64,000 bases of DNA from Larimichthys crocea (lineage: Eukaryota; Chordata; Actinopteri; Sciaenidae). The notes below the pieces were generated by a model. That model was given only the letters and a program-made list of their open reading frames with translations. It made no database searches and was not told where the DNA came from. Each line of letters begins with the position of its first letter. The first letter of the stretch is position 1. The stretch spans positions 226,357 through 290,356 of the forward strand of contig NW_020852345.1 of assembly GCF_000972845.2 (NCBI RefSeq), given 5' to 3'. Made by a program: the position numbers and the translations under genes. Positions 25,093 through 37,292 of this stretch are shown here, in pieces.

Positions 25093-25877
25093 CTGTCCAA
25101 TAAGAAAAGCAGAAAAGACATGTCAGAGGACTTAACAGCTGGACATTTGCAATCTGGACATGTGTTTTGTTCACATTGTTCAGTGGGATTCTTCTGTTCA
25201 TTCACCATCATGCTGCTTTATAAACTGAGTGAAGCTGGATACAATAATCTGCAGTCTAAACAAGCACTTTCATATTTTTGATAGAAGTTTGTGGTAGTCT
25301 TTCAGCAGTTGACGTCAAAACGTCTGAAATTCATCCAACAGTAACTTTCCAAAAGACACAGTCTGACTTTTATACTTTATGTGTGTCACGTGTCTCTAGC
25401 TCTCCTTTTTCAATCTCCATACAGCCACTTTCTGTAATTTTCATGTGTACAATTGAGTGCAACAAGAAGAGACACTGTCCAAATGTGTCCACCTTTCTGC
25501 TTTTGATGCTTTAAAATAAAGACACACAGAGTATTCACATACATGAAGCTGAATCTAATGTAACAAATGTAAACAAAAGGCTGCAATGTTGAGTCGAGCT
25601 GAGTGTTAACAAATTATTATTTAAGTTATCATCATCATCATTATTATCATCACAAACAAACTTCGAAAATCTAGATGATGCTCTTATTTTAATAAAGCTT
25701 TCTGTTCTATTATTATTGTGTATTTTGTTGCTACGGCTACAGGACGCACATATGAGTGTGAGCAGGTGCACAGTGTCTGCGATCTGTCAACCCACATCTC
25801 CACTCACCAACTGTACCGCTCACTCTGCATGTATGTGTCGCATGTTTGTACTGCATGCATCGTGTACCATGTTTGTA

Positions 25878-25879
<2 letters not shown>

Positions 25880-25922
<43 letters not shown>
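25880..25922. repeat. (TG)n microsatellite
   Basis: A TG array of about 43 bp in bcl11b intron 1. Confidence 0.97.
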
Positions 25923-25924
<2 letters not shown>

Positions 25925-26796
25925 CCCGCAGGCTGCAGCCATCTGTCTTCTGCGATGAAAATGAACAGCCATGTACAGTAGAGTGTATTTCTCCAGTAAT
26001 AAATATTAGAGAGAATAATGCCAGTGAGCTGACCTGGAACAAACACACTCCACAGCAACACTGACCTCTGAACGTCGACTTCATCACACACATGACAATT
26101 ATAATATGTAAAAAAAAACTATTTAAAAAACTTTTTTTCATTTGGTTGTGGTTTCACAATAATATCTGCTTGACGATGAAGCTGACAGTGTGTATGCAAC
26201 ATATTAAATGCAAAGGTAGAAGAGCCGCTTTGGCCTGATTTACCTAATAAGGCTTGTGACTAAAGCAAGAGCACTAATAGGATTTCAGTTAACCGAGGCT
26301 AAAGAAGAACAGAATCATCAAAAGGACATCTAAAAATGAACGTCCCGAAAAAAACACCCCACTCTTCATAAAGCATTAACAGTATCTGTAGCAAGGGGAC
26401 TGCAACAGGTAAGCTAAAATACAACGTTTGGCTCCTCTCAAGGCCAGAAAGGTGCTGCTTTCTATTCCTGTCATCATGGAGAAGTTTTCTGTGAGCAGGC
26501 TGCCATCTCTGAGGTTTGGCTTCCTCTATTTACCGCATATCATTGTAAATGTGCCGTTAATCCAGCTACACCCTTCAGGCTCTCCACACCACCACCAGAT
26601 AATATTCACAGCAAAAATGGGATAGCAGCAAGCTATTTTTCAAATATTTCTGATCTCCTCTCTTCAACAGTTTTTAATGATTTAAGCATCATAACTTTAC
26701 ACATTTTGACTGATGAAAGGCTGAAAATTGTTCCCAGAATGTGAAAAAAATCAGTCAAATAAAACCAATAAAAAAATCTTTTTCTGTGTGTAGGTG

Positions 26797-26845
<49 letters not shown>
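26797..26845. repeat. (GACA)n tetranucleotide array
   Basis: About 12 GACA units with one AAAC variant. A matching array lies at 28,674-28,722. Confidence 0.96.
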
Positions 26846-26849
<4 letters not shown>

Positions 26850-26917
26850 TAAAGGTTTGTGGGTAAGACTGCAAAGCTTATTCAGACACACATATCAAAA
26901 CGGTCACACACTCTTGG

Positions 26918-26921
<4 letters not shown>

Positions 26922-26959
<38 letters not shown>
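26922..26959. repeat. (CA)n microsatellite
   Basis: A CA array of about 38 bp, 77 bp after the GACA array. Confidence 0.97.
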
Positions 26960-26962
<3 letters not shown>

Positions 26963-27026
26963 TTGTAGCATCACAGTCATTTGTCGCCCACTGAGCTAAA
27001 GCTAAAGTAAATAACTGTCACTAAAG

Positions 27027-27029
<3 letters not shown>

Positions 27030-27070
<41 letters not shown>
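27030..27070. repeat. (CA)n microsatellite
   Basis: A CA array of about 41 bp. Confidence 0.97.
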
Positions 27071-27075
<5 letters not shown>

Positions 27076-28352
27076 AGGGTACCAGCAGCTCGTCTGTCTG
27101 ACTACCTCAGATTTGGAAAATATGATTTTTAGGATTTGAATATTGTATCATAGTTATTTCCTGGTTTCCAACTACTAAATAATCCAATGCTTCAAAATAA
27201 AAGCTTTCGAAGAGTTGTTCAGTGTTGCTGCACACGCTACTGCAGAGTGAATCCTCACACACAGTATAGTACTGTACAGGTTGCATCCTACATGATGGTG
27301 GTGATGGAAGTGTGAAGGAAAAAGCCACCACACAGATCTGAAGTTCAGGTCAGGATTGAGAAATGACAAAATCTGGAGTCATTGTAGAAATAATGTTTGT
27401 ATGTTATGAATTATTTTCATAAGCATTGTGGTGACAGTAATCACTGTTTCTATGAGAGAATGAAACATGGTGTTTATGGAACAGACTGGACAAAAAAAAT
27501 CAAAACAAAAATCCATTTTGTGACTTCTACATCATTTCTTCTTTGCCATATTTTTGATTTGTCATTCATTTTATTAAACTAGGTGCATCATAAACACAGA
27601 ATACACTTCCCTCACCGGTGTCCTTTATAAAAAAGAAATGGAACCTCACATTCTTTACTGGAAGATTTCAGACGTGTTACTTTCACAATTTGTCCAGGGC
27701 ACTGCGTTTATGGTGCTCACTCGCTTGTTGTTTGTCGTCTCCTTGTGTTCTCCTTATTTCCTGTCATCTATCAAAATAAAAAATGCCTGAAAAAATATTT
27801 CATAAACTACAGTTTACAGCAGAAATTCCACTACTACTACAGAAATACTAGACATAAAAAGCATGTCTACAGTTTCAAGGAGAAATGGAGTAAAGCTTGA
27901 GTATAAACGCTCCAGCAATATGACTCGCAGCCTATTTTCAGATTTGACCCGATTTCAAATGAAAACCTGTTTACCTCGAAGCTAATTCAAGTTCATCACG
28001 AGGTAAATCCCCCGTTGTGCTCGACGTCAGGATTAACGTGTCAAGCCAATCAGACGTGGATCAGAGTGTGTGCAAACAATTCTCAATTTGTTTCAGTCTG
28101 ATTGTGGCATCAGTTGTATTCACATATGATAACACAAAGCCACCTGCCCGAGCGGTGCTGTGAGAGAAAAGAAGCACTCCTGTCCTTACTGTGGTCACAT
28201 CCTACAGTGCTTCATTCCCAAAGTAAGAAACACACAATACAACTTTCTGAACTTCACATGGAAGTCATTTTTGCCTGAATAATAAATAACATTGACAATT
28301 AGATAAAATAATATATAATAGAAAAATTTCACTTCATCATTTGCAGAGTTTA

Positions 28353-28354
<2 letters not shown>

Positions 28355-28385
<31 letters not shown>
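28355..28385. repeat. (CA)n microsatellite
   Basis: A CA array of about 31 bp. Confidence 0.97.
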
Positions 28386-28387
<2 letters not shown>

Positions 28388-28649
28388 GTACTAAATGTGA
28401 TAGATGTCAGTCAGCCACTGTCATGAATTTACAGTCCATAGTGTAAATAAAAGTGTGACAGAGAGACATACAGCAAAGTACACAGTGTGCAGGTGTTGAT
28501 AGTTAAGAGGTGAATGTGGTCTTTTAGAACTGATGTCATCTGATTAACACACACACAAACACACACACATTCACACTCTACTGCCTCTCTCATTGGCAGA
28601 CCGAGTGCAGCACTGACAGCCTGAGAGCTCCCCCTAGCAGGGAGAGGGG

Positions 28650-28721
<72 letters not shown>

Positions 28722-28722
28722 G
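28650..28722. repeat. Compound (GA)n(GACA)n array
   Basis: About 12 GA units run directly into about 12 GACA units, which suggests that the tetranucleotide grew out of the dinucleotide tract. Confidence 0.97.
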
Positions 28723-28773
28723 CTTCCCAAGCCTCATCTGAGAAAACCAGCACTCTGGTATGCAGGCTATAGT

Positions 28774-28776
<3 letters not shown>

Positions 28777-28818
<42 letters not shown>
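28777..28818. repeat. (TG)n microsatellite
   Basis: A TG array of about 42 bp. A (CA)n array of opposite orientation follows at 28,926-28,954. Confidence 0.97.
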
Positions 28819-28821
<3 letters not shown>

Positions 28822-28925
28822 CTGTAGTATCAGTTGTAGGAGAGTGTGTACAGCCTGTTGATCAACAAAATGAGTTGAGGCATGCTCTGGGAACTGGAAG
28901 CGCTCGTCCTGCTCATAGACACAAC

Positions 28926-28954
<29 letters not shown>
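28926..28954. repeat. (CA)n microsatellite
   Basis: A CA array of about 29 bp. Confidence 0.97.
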
Positions 28955-28956
<2 letters not shown>

Positions 28957-29412
28957 TAAAAAGGCACACTTTATGTGGCATCGATTTATAATAAAAAACA
29001 TTTTTGTTGAGGTAAATAAAAAAATCTGACATTGAAATGATCATTTCTTCAGCCACTTCTTCACAAACCAACAACATGAAATACTGACATTTCTCAATGC
29101 TCTGACAGAGACGGTATCACCTCACTGTTGCCTAATGTTACCTTAATGTTACCACAATGTTACCTCACTGCCTTCACTTTTTATAGTGAACATTGGTTTC
29201 AGTGAAAAGTGTCATGACGAGTAAATATGTTTGGTTCATTTGAGTGAAGCAACCTGTTCAAACTTCAGCAGTGCAGTCCCCATATAGAGGACATTTGGTT
29301 CAAATAATGAAATATCATCCGTGACATAAGACCCGGTGAAGAACTGTGTTTCATTCATGGCATTTAAAAACACCTCATCTACACAATGCTTCACTGCTTA
29401 GAAGAGGAGCTA

Positions 29413-29414
<2 letters not shown>

Positions 29415-29449
<35 letters not shown>
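29415..29449. repeat. (CT)n microsatellite
   Basis: A CT array of about 35 bp. Confidence 0.97.
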
Positions 29450-29450
<1 letters not shown>

Positions 29451-30400
29451 ACAAAGACTTAGCCCCAGCAGGGTGCACGGCTATTTGACATGCCAAAGGG
29501 AAACATGCATCTCAAGTGGTTGACTGCAATTGACACACAGCCCTCTCTCTCTCTTTCCCTCTCTCCTCTGGTGTGTGTGTGTGTTTGTGGCTACAATGAA
29601 AACTGTCGTCTTGTTTGCGTCTCTTCACACTAAATCAGCCTCTCAGAGGAACGCTGGGGTTATTTGCAGTAAATGAGAAGCAGAAGGCACGTCTGCACCT
29701 TTGGGTGTAAACTGTCTTTGTGTTGCGACGCCAAAATCTGCCGGACCTACCTGACAAATAAAAAATATATACATTTCCACTCATTAATCTTTCCTATGTA
29801 TTCCCAGAAAATGCACCAGATTCTTGTAAAGATTTCACACTCAGCACAAATTGTTTCATTTGAATGTTGCAGGCATTTAGTGTGAATGAGATGAGATGTG
29901 CTCTGCTGGATTTGACTTATTACAGAAGAGGACAATGAAACATTATGAAATATTCATGAATAGTAGATTTTTGGTCAAAATCATGATCCCTTAGCGATTT
30001 CTCTTTTTAAATCTGTTCACACAAAAAAAGCTACAAAGGGAAGCAGATAAACGCTTCACCTCTCTGTAAGGAAGCTATCCAGGTATTTTCAGCAATGAGT
30101 GCAAGAATTTTGGTTTACGACTCAGGCCTTTAAAAAATCAGAGATTTAACCTCCAAAAAATCTGTCTCACCTTCCCAACACTTTCTCTTGTTCAGGAAAA
30201 AAGTGGAAGACAAAGAAGAAAGCCTCTGTTGTCAAATTCAAATTGAAAATGCTCAGCTTGAAACACAGGTCAGACGCATTTTATGATTTGACAGCTCCTG
30301 AAGTATTATGTGGATTTGGGGGAGGGGGATTCACTCGTTCATTTGCATATATGGGTGAATGTATGAGTTCATGTCCATGCAAGCCTACATCCATATATAA

Positions 30401-30403
<3 letters not shown>

Positions 30404-30462
<59 letters not shown>
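30404..30462. repeat. (TG)n microsatellite
   Basis: A perfect TG array of about 59 bp. Confidence 0.98.
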
Positions 30463-30466
<4 letters not shown>

Positions 30467-31923
30467 AGGCATACTAAATCAGCAAGCATCTCTTACACAT
30501 AAATTATGAAATGTACAGCAGCGAGCTGCAGTGATGGTGATAAATCAGACAGACAGACAGGTCCGACCTGCTCTGTGGACACACACAGGTGAAGCAGCTT
30601 TGTTACAATACAAAGCTCATTTATTGGCCTCCATCTTCTCTTGTCTGTCCACCTTATGACTGTCTGTCTGTCTGTCTAACTGTCTGTTTATCTGTTCAAA
30701 TACATACTGGGCTCTTTGCTGTCGAAGCTGATGTCACAGCAAAGCATGTAGGGCTCGCAATATGACCCACGGGTTAACCAAGTACACATTACAACCCTGC
30801 GTATGAGTTGCCACACACAAGTTGTAGCTCTGTTGAGAAATCAAATCTCTTTTTGTCAGTAGATGATTTGATATCTCAGCCACATGCAGTGTCTTTAGGT
30901 GTGTGTGACCGCGCAGTGTGGCCAGGCATCACAGCAGAGGACGAAACTCCAAACAGCCAGGCAGCGAGGCCCCAAACTTGGGCACGACACTCAGTGTACA
31001 GACGTACTGTAAGTACTGTGAACACAGCTCACACTGGTACACAGAGGTGTCACTGATTTTACCTGCAGGTTTTACACTAGACAAGTCTCAGCAAAATAAC
31101 CACAGAAAAGAGCAGTATAACGTAACCTGTCCAAAGTATAATTAAATTAATTTATCACATCTGTAAATCAATAACAGATTAATAACTGATTTGATATTTT
31201 GATCTCAGTAGATGAACTTGGAGGTCTGCTGCTGCTGCTGCTGTCAGCCTGCAAGCTGCACACACATCAGCTGAAAAACTGATCTGAAGCCAGAAAAATC
31301 ATTTTTACTGCTGAGAAGTTTTCAGCGGCAAAGAGTCAAATGTTTATCTGAAATAAGAAGTGGCAGCGCTGCGTTTCCTCTTTAAATCATTTGAGCTGTT
31401 TCTCCTCTAGATTGTGTCAAAATAAAAAAGCTCATTTATTCTTTGGAAAATAAATATTTTCTTTTAATTTCCGAACTGAAACCTCTACACTCTTTACACT
31501 GCTTCATTTGAGCGGATTTTGCTCGTAAATGTCGTCACTTATTGTACTCTGCATAAAAGTGCCGTGAGGGAAACCCTGGAATTATTCACTGCCAAAGCGT
31601 GCATTAAATAATCAAAATCTAACATTAATATTAGAACCGGGATCAGAGCTTTAAATGCAGCAGAAACACAGCAGAGAGGCATGCATATGTCTGAGCGTAA
31701 AGAGTAAAGTGCAAAAAAGAAAGAAACAAAGAAAGGAAGAAAGAAAGTGTCTGTGTTCAGGCTCCGTGTCTGCTTTAAAGAAAATGATGTGTATGATTTG
31801 TTTGTCATTTGTTGTCAAATAATCACGTGGATACTTTGTGTCGTTAAATCAAGGCTGAGCTTTTTCTTGAAATAAAAGATGGGAAATAATTTATTACAAT
31901 TAAATACTACAATTTAGAGTTCT

Positions 31924-31928
<5 letters not shown>

Positions 31929-31954
<26 letters not shown>
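31929..31954. repeat. (TG)n microsatellite
   Basis: A TG array of about 26 bp, about 500 bp downstream of exon 1 in transcript direction. Confidence 0.96.
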
Positions 31955-32449
31955 TTGTGTGATGAACAGAACAGAGCTGCTGTTCAGCATGTTCACCGGG
32001 AAAGAACCATGTCGGATAATTAAATAGATTTCAGGAGACTATTTTATTTTTTTCTATTATTAAAAATAAAGAGTAAAATTCTTCCTGATCACAGCGCTCA
32101 TCAGAACTGAATTCAAGAATAAAGAAGTCACGTCTGAATAAAGTGCCGAGCTGTGTGCGAGCTGACTTTTCTGTCTGTAAATCTGCTCGAATAACAGCGG
32201 CTTTCTAATAAACACTAATAATCTCATCAACAGATTTGGGCCTTATAACTAATTTTGTCAGTAAATCCGAAGAGGGAAAAATGGCCTTCAGGAGCCACTT
32301 CGACAAACTTTTTGCTCCAAGTCTGAAAATGTTGATTTTTAAGCGCCGATCTTCCAGTGAAATAAAATCCACTTAACTTCCTCAGAGAAACAGAGAAAAG
32401 AGAGAAGCTGCTCTGCTGTGATGGTGTGGATTTTTGTGGGTATACTTAC

Positions 32450-32504
32450 GCGTTATTTCTCTCTGGGACAGGTGCTGCGGGTTCCCCTGCTTGCGTCGGG
32501 ACAT
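32450..32504 (-). CDS. bcl11b: bcl11b-type zinc-finger transcription factor, coding exon 1 (start codon)
   Basis: This 55-nt coding segment gives MSRRKQGNPQHLSQRE, identical to the human BCL11B N-terminus as I know it and distinct from BCL11A, which has GKPQHLSKRE. The motif docks on RBBP4/RBBP7 and brings in the NuRD co-repressor. The ATG (32,504-32,502) has G at -3. An in-frame TAG lies upstream (about 32,649-32,651) and only a GTG lies between them, so this ATG is the start. The exon continues with Ile-Thr and one base, then C|GTAAGT. Splicing to 25,092 restores ITPE in phase 1. The 5'UTR extends into the CpG-rich block. The C-terminal zinc-finger exon is outside the window. Confidence 0.95.
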
Positions 32505-33480
32505 CGCCGTGGCATTTACACTGGCATCGCCCGAAGAGCTGCGCTGGAAGGGTCGGCTCTCCTCCTCCTGCTGCTGCTCCTGTATATTGACTGGCCTCAA
32601 AACCGGTCGCTCGCTGGCCACCCCAAACTGACCGCTCTGCACTGGCCCCTAATGTGGCCGTCGCTGAACTGACCCCTGCGTGACGGATCTCCCTCCAGTG
32701 GGCAGCGACTCCTGCGCTCTGCTGTGACCTGCCGTGGCGCAGCGCTGGATGGCCGAGCGCTCGGTCGGAGCTGGGTGCCAAAGCGCACCTTCCTTCTTCA
32801 GTCGTGGTGGTGGTGGTATGGGAGGGGGTAGTCCGGCTCTGTCTTTCGCCGCTTTCACACCATCTGTCAGAGGAGAGTGAAGAAAGGAGAGGAGTGGAGA
32901 AGAGAGGCGGCAAGTGGCTGGAGGTCGGCGGTCACCTCCTGATGGTCAGTCACTACCTGTGTCCACTCTGCGGCCACTTTGCGTCCGTGTCCGTACAAAG
33001 CAGGTGAAATTACGCCAAAGTGCGTAAAATAGGAATCCAAATTTCTTCTTGGCACTTCTCGAGCTGTCGCCAAGTGGTGGGCACTTCCTCTGCTGCACTG
33101 GCAGCGCCAACCAGGCGGGCAGGTTAGACTTTAACTCTGAGTCAAAGCCCAGTGCTGGTTTGAGGATAGACTGCTACCCTCTTTCCTCTTTGTGCTAGCT
33201 GCTGAGTCCCGCATCCCCGGGCTCTGTGTGGCTGTGTGCGGCTCTCTGGCTTCTATGGGAGAAAACTCAAGTTCAAGTGCGGACGTGACGTTCAGTCTGC
33301 GGTGAGAAGGGAGAGTGGAGACTGAAGAGCACTGGGGGCGACTAGTGGTGGCTTTCACACACACCGACACACACACACCACTCTCACAACATCGCACACA
33401 CTCGCGCGTGCGACGCGCACGGCAGCAGTGGTCAGAGTCGCTCAAGTCATCTCCGCCCGAGTCCCGTCACATGGAGCGGG
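32505..33480 (-). promoter_or_regulatory. CpG-rich 5'UTR and promoter region of bcl11b
   Basis: The kilobase upstream of the bcl11b ATG is visibly rich in CG dinucleotides (for example GCGCTCGGTCGGAGC near 32,757 and CGCGCGTGCGACGCGCACGG near 33,403), while the flanks are AT-rich and CpG-poor. There are no microsatellites or transposons inside. Developmental regulator genes usually start in such islands. I saw no convincing TATA box on the minus strand, and the transcription start cannot be placed. Open frames here on both strands are GC-driven by-products. Confidence 0.65.
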
Positions 33481-33927
33481 GTGTGTTCTCTTACACTGTG
33501 ACCTGAAGAGCTTCCGTACCTGCTGGACACTTAACACATTTAAGACGCTTCTAGTCTGGACAGCATACATGTATCAGATAATGAAATATTATTGAACTCA
33601 ACATTGAACATTTAAACTTTCGAATCATGTATACAGAGCTGTCATATAAAAGATATCGCTGCTTCATAATTATTATGAATTATTTATGACTTTAACTGGA
33701 CAGTCTGTGTTTGGATCAACACACTCTCACAGACGCCTCAGCGTGGCCTCGATATGTGCACAGATTTATCACACACATTTCACTGCCATTAATTCACATG
33801 CAAATAATTTAATAATAATCTGTGTGAACAGAGCTTGTAGGTTGATGAATACACACAGCTCCAATCTGAATAGTTTGATCATATTAATTAGTAAGTCATA
33901 TGTGGTAATGTTGCGTCCTGGTTGGCA

Positions 33928-33929
<2 letters not shown>

Positions 33930-34000
<71 letters not shown>
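33930..34000. repeat. (TG)n microsatellite, 71 bp
   Basis: A perfect TG array, one of the three longest, just upstream of the CpG island. It is the last long dinucleotide array before the transposon-rich half of the window. Confidence 0.98.
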
Positions 34001-34001
<1 letters not shown>

Positions 34002-34141
34002 ACATACCTGCACATTAAGTGTGTGTTAATTTGCGGGCCTATGGTAGCTGGCTGCCTCCACGGTTTAAAAGAGAGCGAGGTGGAGTTCGGAGCTCTGATT
34101 AAAGTCAAATTTGGTGACTTGGAGGAACATAAAATGTTGTC

Positions 34142-34143
<2 letters not shown>

Positions 34144-34175
<32 letters not shown>
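34144..34175. repeat. (TG)n microsatellite followed by GA-rich and poly-G tract
   Basis: A TG array of about 32 bp. It is followed by a purine-rich strand (34,176-34,233) and a poly-G run (34,237-34,254). Together they form a polypurine stretch that could adopt triplex or G-quadruplex structure. Confidence 0.93.
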
Positions 34176-34177
<2 letters not shown>

Positions 34178-35609
34178 TGAGAGGAGGAGCGACGGAGATA
34201 GAGAGCGGGAGAGCGAGAGTTCCCCCCGAGAGAGTGGGCGGGGGGGGGGGGGGGTTAAAGCGCAGTTTGAACCAGTGGCCAGTCAGCCTTGACTATAAGC
34301 GCCAGCTGCCAAACTCTTCATCCGCACAGCGCTGAGTGTGAACTGGATCAACTGCTATCACATTCCAAAAACACACTTTTTTTTCTTCTTCATCTGCACG
34401 TATGTGTCTCATCGTGGTCGCTCCATCTCTATCCTCAACCCCATGGCTCGCAGAAAAAAAGGAGGGAGGGGGGTGTAGGCCTCAGGGTTCTCTTTATCCC
34501 TCCCTACCTCGCATCTCGACAAGCCTCTAGTTTGTTCCTGGGCCAGGTGTTGTCAGAGCGGCAGATCATCCGGCGAGAACGCCTTTCCTCATCCCTCATC
34601 CGCCCGGCTTTGTGTTTGGACTTCTCGCTACTTTTCCTGCATTGCCTCGAGTCCCGCTGCTTCTCTCCTCCATCCTTCTTCTTCTTCTTCTTTCAATATA
34701 TCTTCACGGGGTTCATCTCTGCTGCTCCGGCTTTTTTCCCCCAATAAGCCAAAGCCTCTCCTTCTTTCACCAGTATACTGTGGGAGGACATAAATAGATT
34801 TCCCATGCTCATTTACAAGAAAAAGGAGAGGATGGCAGGTTCGTCTAAATGTCTTTGTCGCATGCATAACAGAACACCCACTTTCATTTGGGAGGGATAC
34901 ACGCGGCATTTTGTCACAATGAGAGCCGACAGAGAGCATTATGCTGAAATGTAAATCATTGTCATTTTTAAGGAGACACTGTTTTTTTGGTTTGTTTGTT
35001 TTTGGATTAAATCTTCCTCTAGTGATTACTGGATGGACAAAGAGAAAGAAGAGGATGCTGTCCACACACACACACACATACACACACACACACGGTCAAG
35101 TTATCAGCTGAAAATGTTTTCATGGTTTGAAGTTGTGTTTTTTCCCGTTTGGAGCATCTTAAAATCACCACGGCCTCCTGAAACCTCACTGTGGAAGAAT
35201 CACGAGTGCATTCTGTGCAAAGTGCCAACTTCACCACCCGGATGTGCCCTTCGTCCTTGCAACCTGATTGGCTAATTAGTCAGATGGGCGACAGGTGCAT
35301 CATTCCCTCTTTCTTATTGGACATTCTTTAGAGGCGATTTCTCACTTAAAGGCCATCAGTGTGAGTTATGGTGAATAGCTCCCGGCATCCTGCTTTTGCC
35401 CTTCCTTCATTTGCATGTACATATATATACGGCTGTTTGTTTTTATGTTAATGCTAAATAAGCCTTTTTCCCCTCCCCCTGCTATCGCCGCATCGCCTCG
35501 GCTGGGCGGTTAAGTTTTAATTAGTGGGACGTGGGACGTCCTTTAGAGTTTTGAGATCACTTTTCCAACAACTGTTAACTACTAAACTGCTAATATTGAT
35601 TTGTATGTG

Positions 35610-35672
35610 TTCAGATGCATGCTGGGAGATAAAACAGGACTGAGTGAGTTTTCTGCTTTAAAGACATGTTAA
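35610..35672 (+). repeat. Short dispersed duplicate with CATGCTGGGA core, copy 1
   Basis: TTCAGATGCATGCTGGGAGA and the following bases to 35,641 match 37,224-37,255. Both continue with GTGAGTTTTCTGCTTTA. The core TCCCAGCATGC (minus strand) resembles the ZNF143/STAF site. Confidence 0.6.
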
Positions 35673-36589
35673 GATAGAAATGAAATTTGTGGGAGAACAA
35701 ATGAGTAAGTGAAACCTTATCCACTGTGGCTCGAGTTCAGTCTTGACCTCATCACCTTTTGTTTGGCGTTTTGCCTCTCTGTTCATTCTTGACCTTGATT
35801 ACAATATTTGTAGGTGATGAAGATCATGTGATGTGGTCAAAAGCTCCACAACAGCTATACAGTTGACCTTGTGATGAGATTGTTTCTTCAGAACAAAGGA
35901 AATTAATATCTTTAGGTATATTTACAACATAATCATGTGCTAAAGGTTTTTAAATGTGCATATTAAATTAAATACATTATTTAAAATGTACATATGAAAT
36001 GGGTCAAAAATAAAGAGACACATAATTTCAAGTTTACAGCTTTCTTACATTTAAACCACCCGAGTTTATCAATAAGCAGCTGACAGATGACTTTAGCAGT
36101 CGCCATCGAGTCCTAATGTCAGCATCATCTATTAAAGGAGTCATTGTCTTTTCTTTCTTTTTTTTTTCATCAGTGATGAAAAACAGATCAAAGAGGAAGG
36201 TGTTGATGTGATGAGCTCTGTGCTGGCTCTGCAGCTCAAAATGACCCTCTGTGCTCAGACCTGCAATGCAACACCACCCTCTATTGGTCAGCCACCGCCA
36301 CATGCAAATAACTAGCCCCTCGGAGACAGTGGCAGTGGATTCCAGTGTGTGTGCGTGTGTGTGTGTTACAGATGATTGATCACTTGTCTGTTGTACTGTG
36401 TGTTCTCTGCAGTAGGCTGGTTTCAACCTTTTATATACATGGAATAAGCTTCTCTTTGGGTGTGTAATGGTTTATTAAAAATAGTACTCAGTGAGTCATT
36501 ATTACAGGTTCTGAATGAAGTAAGTAAATAAAGCGCTGCTATGATAGTCTCTGCATGGGTTAAAGAGCGAACGTTTGAGGGCTAGTGGA

Positions 36590-36990
36590 GGAGCACAGCA
36601 GCCCTTAAGCACAATTATGAATATCAAAGTTGAAATTATTCCCTTTAAAGGGAAAATGCTAATCATAGATTTATTTAGAGCAAGTTAGCAGCAGCACTGA
36701 GCTCTCATTACCAACACACACACAATCCTACACACAAACACGTGTGCGCTCTCACTTCAAGACCTTTTAATCTCGCATACTCTTTTTTTTTCTTCCTATT
36801 CTCATTTCAAAGAGATTTATTTTCAGAATAATTAATTCCACCACAATTATAGCAGTGGTTAATGTATATGTTGGTCATTATTCAGAGTCTCATATAATGA
36901 GGCAGAGAGAGGAAACAAGAAAAAAGGATGTGTTCTCAACTCAGAGCATAGCGTCCTAATTAACTTTGCATTCAATTAGAGACTATAGAG
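36590..36990. promoter_or_regulatory. Candidate conserved non-coding block upstream of bcl11b
   Basis: AT-rich unique sequence with CACAATTATGAATATCAAAG near 36,608, CCACAATTATAGCAG near 36,841, and CCTAATTAACTTTGCATTC near 36,955. No coding signal and no simple repeat run through it except a short CA stretch near 36,715. The call rests on texture only. Confidence 0.25.
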
Positions 36991-37223
36991 CAGACCAGCC
37001 CTTGTGTTATATACAGCTCTGCCTGAAAGTGAAATTTCACTAAATGCTCTTACTAAAATTAAAACATGTTCTGAAATTTGGATTTTGAGAAAAAAAGTAA
37101 TTAAAACCAATGAAATCATTTGTTTGTTTTAAAAACATAAAATCTGAGAATATTTGTCATCTTTATAAGCCAGGCACAGTGATACTTAAGAACATTATTA
37201 CTCTGTTATTTCGTCTTCCATAA

Positions 37224-37292
37224 TTCAGATGCATGCTGGGAGATAAAACAGGACTTATGTGCACAGTGAGTTTTCTGCTTTACATGTTATGA
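37224..37292 (+). repeat. Short dispersed duplicate with CATGCTGGGA core, copy 2
   Basis: This is the direct-orientation partner of 35,610-35,672, 1.6 kb away, with a small insertion after GGACT (TATGTGCACA). Confidence 0.6.

Larger units (their letters stand above)
25093..32449 (-). other. bcl11b intron 1 (7.36 kb)
   Basis: The intron is bounded by the exon 1 donor C|GTAAGT (32,449-32,448) and the exon 2 acceptor (25,094-25,093), both phase 1. The content is non-coding: (TG)/(CA)/(GA)/(GACA) arrays listed separately, a (CTG)6 tract near 31,228, and otherwise unremarkable AT-rich sequence. An ATTTGCATA octamer lies near 30,340. No transposon was recognised. Confidence 0.85.

Noticed and set aside
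32505..32642. In-frame 46-codon N-terminal extension of bcl11b
   Set aside because: It begins with GTG, not ATG, and an in-frame TAG lies just upstream; the conserved ATG at 32,504 is the start.
32446..32913. 155-codon frame overlapping bcl11b exon 1
   Set aside because: It is another frame of the CpG-rich exon 1 and 5'UTR; the frame with the conserved BCL11B start is the real one.
34289..34747. 152-codon plus-strand open frame upstream of bcl11b
   Set aside because: Low-complexity Ser/Leu/Phe composition from pyrimidine-rich sequence, no domain and no supported splice sites.
34628..35089. 153-codon minus-strand open frame
   Set aside because: Includes TG repeat and purine-rich by-product sequence, and no recognisable protein.
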